In this document: piece by piece, positions 1-8,098 of the stretch
Layout of the letters: every line of letters starts with the position of its first letter
Position numbering within the stretch: position 1 is the stretch's first letter
Assembly: GCA_028565635.1 (NCBI GenBank)
Contig: JAOXYB010048724.1
Span: 4,322-21,113, forward strand
DNA from: Phoronis ovalis
Taxonomy: Eukaryota; Phoronida; Phoronidae
Length of the DNA: 16,792 nt
Direction of reading: 5' to 3'
Position numbers and translations under genes: made by a program
Notes under the pieces: model-generated
What the model was told of the DNA's origin: nothing
The model's input: only the letters and a program-made list of their open reading frames with translations
The model's database searches: none

Positions 1-335
1 CACCTGCTTCTGTTCTCCCAGCTATAAATATGTGATGTCATTAACCAGAAGATAAGGTACAATGAACGATGTGACACACATTTTAGCAGTCTGTTGTTAT
101 AAGTGGTCACTATATCGATTTGTACTTGTTCTATAAAATATGAGAGACTTGTTTGCATCAAGAATTATTATATATCGACAATAAATCAAATAGTTTTCAT
201 TGTGAAGTGTACTGTCTTGTAACAACAGTCTCGTCTTAGATTTTCATTTTCAGAAAAATTATTCTGTATTTCTCACACCGAAAGCATCAAGAACTCCTGG
301 GTCATGGAAATATAACAGTTATTAAAAACAACCAA

Positions 336-1309
336 TTTATTGTAATTACAGTTATATATAACAATGAGCAACTAGCATAGAAATAAATAAAACAGTATAT
401 TAATGGTTATATACATAAAAGCAATGGCAAGGTTAACTGCTTCATAAATTGTAAAACAAATTAAAATGTCTGCTGTATCATTTGACTACAAAGTTCTTGC
501 AAGGAATTCGCATCATGAAAACAAAATTCAGGAAGCAATATACATCAAATTATCAAACCGTAATCGGGTTGTAGACCACAGACATGAAACCGATATTTTC
601 AATTCTTGTGATCTTTAGGTATCAAAATCTTGGAACAAGTATATAAACAGAGATGCGAAAGATGAATTTGAGAGACCTGTAGAGGCTGCCATTGCAACAA
701 CAGGACATTATAAAACAGAAATAACACTATGCAAAATTGCCTACCACTGCGTATTAAAAATTATATAAAACCCTATCTTCTAAACACAACAGACCCGTTA
801 TAAATGTGCATACATGATAAATGGCACACTGCAGAAACAAACCTGTCAGACATACTTTTGTTTTGAAAAGAAATGGGAAATACATACAGAGGATAATTAC
901 TAGATCAAGCATTTGACAATACTGCATTCATTGCATGATTTATCACGATATGAGTACATGCTAACTATCACATGATTTATCCAACCATCACCTTATTATG
1001 CTTAGTACTTATAGGTCAAATAAACTGGCGAGAATCAAAGGGATTATTAATAAATACTTCAAACGAAATGCTGTAAAGTAATATCATTGTATGTTGAAAA
1101 TATCTGGTGAATTCAGTAGACAAGTTCCTTCGTTAATGGCTCATTATTTTAACAACTCCAATTTACGATTTCAAAATCTGACATTATTGTATGAATTTCC
1201 AGTAAATTCATGTGGAATTCCTGATAGTCTCAATGAAGATGATTCTAATAATTTTAACAAGACAATATTTGCTTACAGAAACCTTTAGCTTATTTAAAGA
1301 AGTTTCTAT
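336..1309 (-). other. SHANK 3' UTR with candidate polyadenylation signal
   Basis: From the SHANK stop down to 336, the minus strand contains only one canonical AATAAA (341-336), and no ATTAAA was seen before it. Cleavage would fall near 310-325, giving a UTR of about 1 kb; T-rich sequence follows the signal. The plus-strand 65-codon ORF here (1091-1288) has no recognisable product and lies antisense to the UTR. Positions 1-310 show nothing I recognise. Confidence 0.45.
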
Positions 1310-1519
1310 TTACAACCGGACACCTTGATACTCTCTTATTGCACGCTCCAGATTCATTCGATGGCCCAATTTTGTAACTCCAAGTTCCTTAAATTCGTCT
1401 TTTGTGAGTTTAACAAGATTCAGGCCATCAATACTATTTTCTATGAAACTGTCTTTATAATCTGACAGATTTAAAGTCATTAGCCAGCTGCTAACATCAT
1501 CACATGACCAGGTCTCAAT
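1310..1519 (-). other. SHANK: SAM domain of SHANK
   Basis: The last roughly 70 codons before the stop. Residues include WSCDDVSSWLMTLNL, FIENSIDGLNLVKL, and TKDEFKELGVTKLGHRMN followed by LERAI. It lines up along its length with vertebrate SHANK SAM (W-S-K-F-D-V...L-T-K-E-D-F-V-E-L-G-V-T-R-V-G-H-R-M-N-I-E-R-A-L). Only GVRL follows the final helix, so SAM is at the extreme C-terminus as in vertebrate SHANKs. Likely role: head-to-tail self-assembly. Confidence 0.95.
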
Positions 1520-4460
1520 GGGTTTATTACGATATGTTTGACTTTTAGATGTTTCACTTTGAACTTTGACTTTAACAGGTATTGGTTGTGGTACATTTTC
1601 CTCGTACGGATTAACCTGTATGACAGTTTTAAAAGCACTTCCATCAGATGGTGGTAGTTCATTGGCAATAAAATCTTCCGGTGGTGGAATAAATTCCTGG
1701 TAACCACCTTGCACTTCCTCATAGAGAGGCTCTTGTTCCCCATTGATAACACTTCCGTAACCCGATGATGCAACACTAGGATCGTAATCGCCAAACTCCA
1801 TAGGCGGTGGGGGTGCTAACTGTTCAAAATTTTGTGAGGAATATTCAAAAAGCGGCGGTAAAACATGGCTTGCCTCAAAACCACCATTGTCACTAGACAA
1901 TGTAGAAACTGTGGATGTCGTTGAAATCACACTGATTGTATCATCACTACGACCAGCCAGCATTTGGTTGGGGGTTGGAGGTAAAGCGTCACAGCCAGAC
2001 CGTATTTTAAATGAGGGAGTCAGTTCATGATGTAAAAATTCGGGTGGGGGCGGCAAAGCCTCTATATCTTCATCGATATTAGTTTCAATCAATGATGGAT
2101 CGTCCAGGTCAAGTGGGGGCGGAACTTCAAAGGGAAACTCTGGCAAGCAGCCATTACCATTTACTTTTCCTTTCTGCACACTATGTTCCTGTCCATTAGA
2201 TTTATTTTCTGTACTTTTTTCCTGCAAGATGTCTTTCTTATGAGAAGGTTTTGGTGATAACTGGCTAATTTTATTGTTCGTGTTTTTAAGGATAGCCGAT
2301 AACTCATTCGCAGAGTCTTGCACTAAGTCCGTAGTGGAGTAATCTGTTGTGACTCCATCAATATCCACAGATAACTGAGAACCTAAAACATTACGTTCCT
2401 TTGTTTTATTTTCAGTGAACTCTTTATTAATAATACATTTCTCTGCAGCTTCAACATCTGTTTTATCTACAGTCTGAGATAAGCGATGCTTCAACCACTG
2501 TAGCTTCTGATCCGCCAGAGTTGTAAACTTCTGCTCTTTCTGGTTTTCTATATTTTCACTGAATTTAACACCACCACTTGCTTTTCTATCTGTCAGCGCC
2601 TCTTCCTTTTTTGCCTCCACTTCTCTACACTGTTTTTCATCCCCAATCTTTATTTCTTCATTCTTATTATCACAAATTTTCTTCACAGTTTTGACAGGCA
2701 CACTCCGTGGTACTTTCTGTGTTTTGTTTATTTCGGCTATATGAGGTTCCGCTTTAATCTCTGCATCTTTTTCTTTCAGATTTTCCTTCCTTTGGTTATC
2801 AACTGTTCGCCCGAACTGCACACTTTGTATTTTTTTTGACTTAGCAACTTGCTGTTCAATTTTATCCGCGAGACTTGATGTATCACCGCTGTCAATAATT
2901 GTGCGTCTCTTTGCAACAGCAGCTGCGATCGCTGCTTGCGGATCGTTATTGACCACTGCTTTTTCCTTTTTATGATCCTGTATCTGTTTTTCAATATTTT
3001 TTACAACCAGACTTCCACTCGCATCTTTCATACGAGACTGGCGCTTAGCGACAGCCGCCATTAAAACATTCTCGTGAATTGCTTTCGTTTCCACTTTCTT
3101 ATCGATTGGTTCTTGCCATTCTTCTGATCGTTCCTGACGTGACTTTAACGCCACTTGCAGTGCATCATTTAATGACTGTTGCTGAGTATATTTCTTTTTC
3201 TGAATATTTTCCGTTGCAGTAACAGTTTTTTGAGGATTTTTGTTTCTAATTAAAAGAAAATCTGGAGGCAAGGGTGGAGGCGGATTAGGAGGTTTAACTA
3301 TTACTACATTGTCTCTGGATCCATGCGAATCACTACGACTCCTTTGGCTGTCCCTGGATTCATGCGAGTCACAACGACTCCTACGGCTTTCTTTTGAACT
3401 GCACAAGTCACTGTCAGGTTTATCACGCACCAACTTTGTATTTGGCGGTAATCTGTTGTCCCCGGCCCAGCTATCTGTGATGGCTTTATTCTCACTCACT
3501 AATTTCTGTACTAGGTCTAGATTTCCCTCTGGTTCATCTGGTGATAAATCATAATCAGGCTCGGGGAGAAAGTACGGCAAGTCGGATTCATTCTCGTTTT
3601 GTTTCTTTTCTTCAATTTCAATATTTTTTCTGCTTAAGTTGCTCATTGTTGGTGTCGCACTTACATTGTTCATGTTGGCAGTCACAATCATATCTGCTTT
3701 AGGATAATCCTTCATGAAACGTTCCGCATTTTCAAAGACGCGATCATCCGCAAATGTTACTCCTTTCGATGCTGATGGATCTATGGGCATATTTGAATGA
3801 GCACTGTTAGTGAGAGATGCTGCTGGTTGTGTATTTTGTTCAAATTTAGCTGCCACCTGGTGGACACTCCCAGAAACAATACGAGTGTGATCAGGTAGTG
3901 ATGTTGAGCGAGAATGCTCCACCGTTGTTGCAGGATGTTGCTTAGTTTTGTCCAAGCTATTGTTCCTCTGATGAGATATCACCTGATCCTTAGTCACTGT
4001 TTTTGGAGTATTTAATTTAGCCACCATTCCCGGCCGAAAACTTGACTCGACCGGTAAAGATTGTTTACGAGCCTGAATTTCTTGCGAAACATTTGCATAA
4101 GTAGCGTCTGCTATGTGTGTTATCTGCACTAACTCGTGCTTAGCTTCTTCTCTAGGAGGCAGAGGTGGAGGATAGCTTGGAGGTGGTGGTATTAGCATAT
4201 TATCGCTTACATCTGTGCCGGTACTCGCCTGCGAGTCAACACTCACTCGACGGCCGTTTAATTGATAGAAGTCACTATGTATTCCTGGTCGTACGACAAT
4301 GCCTTTTTCACTGCTCGACAGCGAGTCTGTGTCCTCATCCATAATGCCCTCACGGACTTGGCTCAAGTTTGGCGAGCTAGTGGAACGGTCGATTGCATTA
4401 CCATTCGTTTTGCGTTTGTGCTTAAATCTTTGAGCTCGAAGTTGAGCAGGACTTGCGTAC
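1310..4460 (-). CDS. SHANK: SHANK giant last exon: proline-rich region and SAM domain
   Basis: The terminal exon begins after the acceptor ttctcatttAG at 4460, not at the ATG at 4504: the first base G completes the AG left by the exon ending at 4788 (Arg), giving PTIAVPT-R-YASPAQLRAQRF. It has 1049 whole codons and ends at TAA (1312-1310). In order: PPPPSYPPPLPP (about 4180); a Ser/Arg tract duplicated as two 13-residue units (about 3390-3313); NPPPPLPPDF (about 3270); three helical A-x-x-V-A-x-K-R-type repeats (3181-2820); a Lys/Glu-rich region; three Homer-type PPxxF motifs; and a C-terminal SAM domain whose W-S-C-D-D-V...L-T-K-D-E-F-K-E-L-G-V-T-K-L-G-H-R-M-N-L-E-R-A-I pattern matches SHANK SAM. 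SAM multimerises SHANK into sheets, and Homer binding links it to receptors and calcium stores (family knowledge). A single large 3' exon is usual for SHANK genes. Confidence 0.95.
1670..1687 (-). other. SHANK: Homer EVH1-binding motif (PPPEDF)
   Basis: Encodes F-I-P-P-P-E-D-F-I-A-N, almost the same as the vertebrate SHANK Homer site L-V-P-P-P-E-E-F-A-N. PPxxF is the established Homer EVH1 ligand. Two further PPxxF matches occur in the same exon: PPPPMEF (1813-1793) and PPPPEF (2053-2036). This one has the best flanking match. Confidence 0.8.
3313..3390 (-). repeat. two tandem 39-bp units encoding Ser/Arg/His-rich 13-mers
   Basis: On the plus strand the units begin near ctctggatccatgcgaat and ccctggattcatgcgagt, with a period of 39 bp and no indels. 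They encode RSRCDSHESRDSQ and RSRSDSHGSRDNV in the giant SHANK exon. The in-frame period keeps the reading frame, so this is a coding minisatellite with two copies, probably prone to copy-number change. Confidence 0.75.
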
Positions 4461-4787
4461 CTTAAATGAGAAAGAATGACGCTATTTATAGTGTACCACA
4501 TCATCCTACAAAATCAAATAACTGGCACCTTCTATAAAGAAATTTAGTACGATTCCGTTACAGTTATAAACAGCAGACCAATCTATTAACACGACATAAA
4601 AGGTGAACAGTGGAACCTTTAATAACAATAATAGCCTATTATTGACTGCGAGTTATCATGCACGTCTTTGTGACTGTCTGTATAACTTAAGCATATTTTA
4701 CAATGATGGCATATTTGAATTACACATTTTGTTCATTTCTAATAATTACAACTAAGAATTACACACAACACATGACCAAATCCATAC
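4461..4787 (-). other. SHANK: SHANK intron before the giant last exon
   Basis: Defined by GTATGG at 4787 and AG at 4462-4461; 327 nt. Nothing else recognised. Confidence 0.85.
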
Positions 4788-5031
4788 CTGGTGGGCACTG
4801 CTATTGTTGGTTTTTGTTGATTTGAAGCACTAAGTTCATTTATAACTTTTTCATTCAACGAGCCTTGACGAACAAACATTGCATCCAGCTCTTTATGAGA
4901 GATTTTCTGTGACACAGGGCGACTTCGTACAGATGCGATCTGCTTTTCCCGATCAGAATTACTCAGGCTTTCCATGGAATTACTGCTGACAAGAGAGCCG
5001 CCATCAGAGTCATAATGGGCAAGAGCTTGTT
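4788..5031 (-). CDS. SHANK: SHANK exon: conserved post-PDZ block
   Basis: A 244-nt exon (two bases, 80 codons, two bases) between the acceptor gttttgtAG and the donor CACCAG|GTATGG. It encodes QALAHYDSDGGSLVSS, NSMESLSNSDREKQ, then SVRSRPVSQKISHKELDAMF and VRQGSLNEKV. The stretch S-V-R-S-R-P-V-S-x-K-I-S-x-x-E-L-x-x-M-F-x-R-Q-G is recognisably the vertebrate block T-V-K-Q-R-P-T-S-R-R-I-T-P-A-E-I-S-S-L-F-E-R-Q-G. The ATG at 4975 lies inside the exon and is not a start. Confidence 0.93.
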
Positions 5032-5449
5032 CTACAAAACAAAAACATCGTCAAGTATCCAGTCTTGAATTTTGCTTTCATCGGTCAATGCTGTATATAT
5101 TGTAGTGACATGAATATCCTGTCTGCCAGTACCAAAATCATTTGTAAACTCACATACTGTCTGCTGCTAAGTAAATTCCCTAGACAGTTTTCCAAATCAA
5201 ACAGAATTGTGGTGACATGTCCAAACTTCAAATGGCTGTGAACAATTTGAGCCTGACAAAGCAATATTTACAAAATGATTCAACCAACCTCCGTTCTTTT
5301 GTTGGTAAACCTGTGTATACAACATTGTGTTGTGCAGAAGCTCCAAGATGCATCAAAGACAGAGTGGAATATTTTGTAACTTGCCAGAAATAAAGAAAGG
5401 TATACTTAGCAACTAAACTAGTGAAGCAACCATTTTTGTAAAGACCTAC
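5032..5449 (-). other. SHANK: SHANK intron
   Basis: Defined by GTAGGT at 5449 and AG at 5033-5032. A 74-codon ORF reading through 5228-5452 has no conserved features and is judged spurious. Confidence 0.85.
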
Positions 5450-5539
5450 CAAGTTCTGCTAATCCATCTATCATAGATTTAGCTCGTGCTCTGCCCGCTG
5501 ATAAGCTCGTATCTGGATTTCGTCTGGGAGGTGCGGGGG
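5450..5539 (-). CDS. SHANK: SHANK exon: post-PDZ basic/proline linker
   Basis: A 90-nt exon (two bases, 29 codons, one base) between the acceptor cctttatttAG and the donor CTTG|GTAGGT. With the preceding exon it reads NKRKT-A-PAPPRRNPDTSL, then ARAKSMIDGLAEL and E. This follows vertebrate SHANK immediately after the PDZ: R-R-A-P-P-P-P-K-R-A-P, then L-R-S-K-S-M-T-A-E-L-E-E-L. Such conservation outside a domain supports orthology to SHANK rather than to another PDZ protein. Confidence 0.93.
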
Positions 5540-6142
5540 CTAAATAAAGGCAAAATATTCAAAATAAAGGGGTGCATATGGAAAATCAATAATTTATTCT
5601 GTTCAGTAATATTAATACTTAAATTAAATACTGTGAACCTTGAAGTCAAGCCTTAAAGCTTCCCTCGCAAGTGATAGCAATTCTGAGAAGTTTAGAACAT
5701 GCCCGAGTTACAGCTGCCATACACATATGGAGCTTTAACTATACGAAAAAGAGTGACACTCATGCAGTGTGGCATTTGCAGTGAACATAGCTTTTTACTC
5801 ATGTCTGTGTGAGTTAACAGGCAGGACCGTTTCTAGATTCAAGTCACATGACTCATATCCACCAGAATAATGGGACAGATATCCCGGCAAGTAATGCATT
5901 AAAAAATATCGTTATATAAACAAAAATAGTTTAATTTTGTTTATTTCCGATCAAATTTCATTTAATACATTTTCCAATTTTACTAGATTTAGCAAAAAAA
6001 AAGAAGTTGTCAGGTTGAGCACATTGCAGCAAAACAACCAAACAGGTTTATTTTTTAAAATATTCTAGTTTGGTGATAAAGCTCACATTGTCCCAGAATG
6101 GCAAACTTAAAAAAAGTACAATTACATGTAGCTATGGTCCTA

Positions 6143-6443
6143 CTCATTGCAATCTAAGTAAACTGAGATGTTGTGTTCCCCTTCGTATTTAATATATAAT
6201 ATCTCACTAAAAGTAGTTCCATATTTTCCTGCTAGGTGTCTCTTATATACCGTTCTCTATATCTGTGTAGCACAAAAATCCCACAAGCATCAGCAACACT
6301 TAGATATAGCCGGAGGATATGGAACTGCTTTCATATAGGTTGAAGAGCTTATTGATGAAGAGCTTATTCATGAAGGCAAATTAAATAAATTAAATATTAA
6401 ATACGAAGCGGAACACATCTGAGTTTACATAGATCGTACTCAG
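6143..6443. mobile_element. foldback / MITE-like inverted-repeat element
   Basis: The left arm (core 6158-6194, from gtaaactgagatg to ttcgtatttaatat) matches the reverse complement of 6393-6428, differing by about two substitutions and a 3-nt gap. Weaker complementarity extends outward to 6143 and 6443. A second, inner arm pair (6208-6240 with 6301-6332, sharing agttccatat) continues the stem. The right arm has an extra ~47 nt containing a 15-bp tandem repeat (6341-6375). There is no coding capacity and no clear target-site duplication. It lies in the intron after PDZ exon 3, so it would not alter the protein. Confidence 0.65.
6341..6375. repeat. 15-bp tandem repeat within the foldback element
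   Basis: Two copies of tgaagagcttatt(g/c)a followed by a partial third (tgaag). It sits in the right arm only and accounts for most of the arm length asymmetry. Confidence 0.75.
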
Positions 6444-6721
6444 TGTTGCATCACGTTTAATTTTACGAATAGTTTTGTCAACTAAATGAGTGAACAGAAA
6501 AACACAACATAACAAACAACAGTGTGGTAATGATACATACGCTGCCGACTGATAATTAAGCTGTTTGCCCTCACTGCAGCAGGAATAAATAATGATTTAT
6601 TAAAAGATGCAGAGGGAACAGCTGTATAAAAATAGGTTTTTGATTTTGCAAAGTTATTTAAAACTAAGCAGGAAGTAAATATCAGCCCACATGTTAATAA
6701 AAGAATAACTACCTGAAAATG

Positions 6722-6742
6722 GAGAGAGAGAGAGAGAGAGAG
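6722..6742. repeat. (GA)n microsatellite
   Basis: About ten and a half GA units. On the transcribed minus strand this is a (CT)n tract running directly into ccattttcAG (AG at 6714-6713), so it also forms an acceptor-like polypyrimidine tract inside the intron. Confidence 0.95.
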
Positions 6743-6908
6743 CAAACAGTATGCCAACTTCATTAGGCTTATCTGTAGCTTGCTCCTAGTTTTACTGATG
6801 AACAAGAATGGCAAGGTTATACATTTTTGCGATACGGAGCCAACTTGGCTCAGTAAATGTTCATAGAATAGACGTCTAAATACTAGTATGTTACTGTAAT
6901 GTTCAAAC

Positions 6909-7074
6909 CTGTTTTTCTTTTGTTTGGCAGAGTCATTGTTCCATCGGCATGTCCTTGTCCCCACGAAGAATCACGGTTTACACGCATGACTTTCATGGCA
7001 AGAGTACTTTTCGACAGTTTGATTAATTTTACAGCACGCTCATGGGTAGAACGAACTATATTCTCGCCATTTAT
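6909..7074 (-). CDS. SHANK: SHANK exon: PDZ part 3 (alphaB helix, final strand)
   Basis: A 166-nt exon (55 codons plus one base) with the acceptor tatatttcAG and the rather weak donor AAACAG|GTTTGA. It encodes INGENIVRSTHERAVKLI, then KLSKSTLAMKVMRV and a linker ending NKRKT. The His of S-T-H-E-R-A-V sits at the first position of helix alphaB, aligned to the vertebrate G-H-K-Q-V-V His that gives class I ligand specificity. The domain should therefore bind C-termini of the S/T-x-hydrophobic type. A partial diverged copy of the first 60 bp lies 89 bp upstream in the intron (described separately). Confidence 0.95.
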
Positions 7075-7587
7075 CTGAAATATAGCAGATATTAATGAAA
7101 CACACTTTTGATTAATTTTACAGCATATTGATCAGAAAAACAAACAACATTCTCACCATTAATCTAAAACGTCGGAAATATTATAGAAAATACTTAGTAC
7201 TTAAAAGTTTTAATATAAATTAGTAAACAGCATATAAAAAACTTGCTCCAACTCCTTGTGGAATTTTCGTTTATCATTTATTTTTTGTGTACTTGTATGG
7301 GTGACAAAATATTCCAGTTTCTTTTAATCATTTCATTCAAACAAAAATTGTACAAAAAATAAACAACAGCTTAGATAAACTTCTCAAACGGGTGCAGAAT
7401 CTGGATGCAAATTTTAACTATCCCAGAATGCTACACTTAGTGAAAGAACCATTTGCAATCCTGTTTTTGTGCACTCCTGGTGGTACATAAAAGAGTCTTT
7501 GGCACTGTAGTAATAATATTACATGTACATGCTGCAAAATACTTAAATGGTACAACAAAGGCTTCTGTTTGAAAAAAGAAAGCATAC
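7075..7587 (-). other. SHANK: SHANK intron containing the partial exon duplicate
   Basis: Defined by GTATGC at 7587 and AG at 7076-7075; phase 0. Apart from the duplicate at 7169-7092 nothing is recognised. Confidence 0.9.
7092..7169 (-). pseudogene. partial diverged duplicate of SHANK PDZ exon 3
   Basis: Plus-strand 7110-7169 aligns without gaps to 7021-7080 (acceptor and first 54 nt of PDZ exon 3), about 46 of 60 positions identical by hand count, offset 89 bp. The copy retains an acceptor (cgttttAG) with exon-like sequence from 7163. It keeps frame through INGENVVCF, then SDQYAVKLIK, then leaves homology and hits TAA at 7094-7092. The class I alphaB His is replaced by Asp. The second half of the exon and its donor are missing, so it cannot replace exon 3. 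Inclusion would truncate the PDZ. It is either a relic or a poison exon. Confidence 0.8.
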
Positions 7588-7721
7588 CTCGAGTACAAAG
7601 TCTCCCTTCCTAAGTCCAGCTTTATCTGCCATTCCACCGGATTCCACATTGTCCAGATACTGGAGAGCTGGAAAATCTGGAGATGGGATGAATTCCATAC
7701 ACGCTGCAGTTGATTGTTGAG
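7588..7721 (-). CDS. SHANK: SHANK exon: PDZ part 2
   Basis: A 134-nt exon (two bases plus 44 codons) with the acceptor tacttttAG, entry phase fitting the preceding exon (G+CT, Ala), and the donor CTCGAG|GTATGC in phase 0. It encodes AQQSTAACMEFIPSPDFPAL, then QYLDNVESGGMADKAGL and RKGDFVLE. This matches the SHANK-specific PDZ middle: the long beta2-beta3 insertion with F-x-P-x-P-x-F-P-A-L-Q-Y-L, the G-G-x-A-x-x-A-G-L-R helix alphaA region, and G-D-F-x-x-E before the I-N-G strand. Identity to vertebrate SHANK is obvious by eye. Confidence 0.96.
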
Positions 7722-8024
7722 CTAAAAGTAAATAGATAAAAGGGCATCAGCATAAACAGTACTGTCATTGCTTTTAGTGTTCTAAAATTCAGTATCCCCG
7801 AGGGTCTAAACTAGTGACAGTAGTGCGAATCATACAGGCTTTACAAAATCACCTTAATGATCATAATATAATACTTCTATGAGAAATATAAAATAATTAA
7901 TCTAACAAGCAGAAATCTAATCTAAAAGACCAAGTGCAATTAGTAATTAAACTGACCATAAATATTTGCTTCATAAACACCTAACAGGTCAAGATTAGCC
8001 TACTAGTAATGCAAATCAACTTAC

Positions 8025-8098
8025 CTTTTGCTCCTCGTAACACAAAGCCATAACCGCCCTTTCCTTTCTGTAGGACAACACATATTGTCGTATTCTCA
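8025..8098 (-). CDS. SHANK: SHANK exon: PDZ part 1 (carboxylate-binding loop)
   Basis: A 74-nt exon (one base, 24 codons, one base) between the acceptor ttctgttttAG and the donor AAAAG|GTAAG. It encodes ENTTICVVLQKG then KGGYGFVLRGAK. GYGF is the PDZ carboxylate-binding loop (GFGF in vertebrate SHANK), and VLRGAK following it is a SHANK hallmark. SHANK PDZ is a class I PDZ that binds the C-terminus of GKAP/SAPAP proteins (family knowledge). The entry phase accepts either the linker exon ending at 15649 or the large exon ending at 10231, because both leave a codon open after AG. Confidence 0.96.

Larger units (their letters stand above)
5540..6908 (-). other. SHANK: SHANK intron containing the foldback element and microsatellite
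   Basis: Defined by GTTTGA at 6908 and AG at 5541-5540. It holds the inverted-repeat element, the GA microsatellite and an acceptor-like site at 6714-6713. A 160-codon ORF overlapping the 5' part runs from exon sequence into the intron and is low complexity (Leu/Ser from the CT repeat), so it is not called a gene. Confidence 0.85.

Noticed and set aside
1091-1288. 65-codon plus-strand ORF
   Set aside because: Antisense to the SHANK 3' UTR, with no recognisable motif, splice context or partner.
3240-3554. Plus-strand 104-codon ORF opposite the Ser/Arg tract
   Set aside because: Its internal repetition (LDPCESLRLL, LDSCESQRLL) is the antisense of the 39-bp coding repeat.
4461-4504. ATG codons at 4504 and 4501 as the start of a separate 1064-aa gene
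   Set aside because: The acceptor at 4462-4461 and the phase match to the exon ending at 4788 show the sequence before 4460 is intron; homology continues across the junction.
6482-6964. 160-codon minus-strand ORF
   Set aside because: It reads through the end of PDZ exon 3 in a different frame from the PDZ, across the donor and into the CT repeat, which produces a Leu/Ser run; no protein family features.
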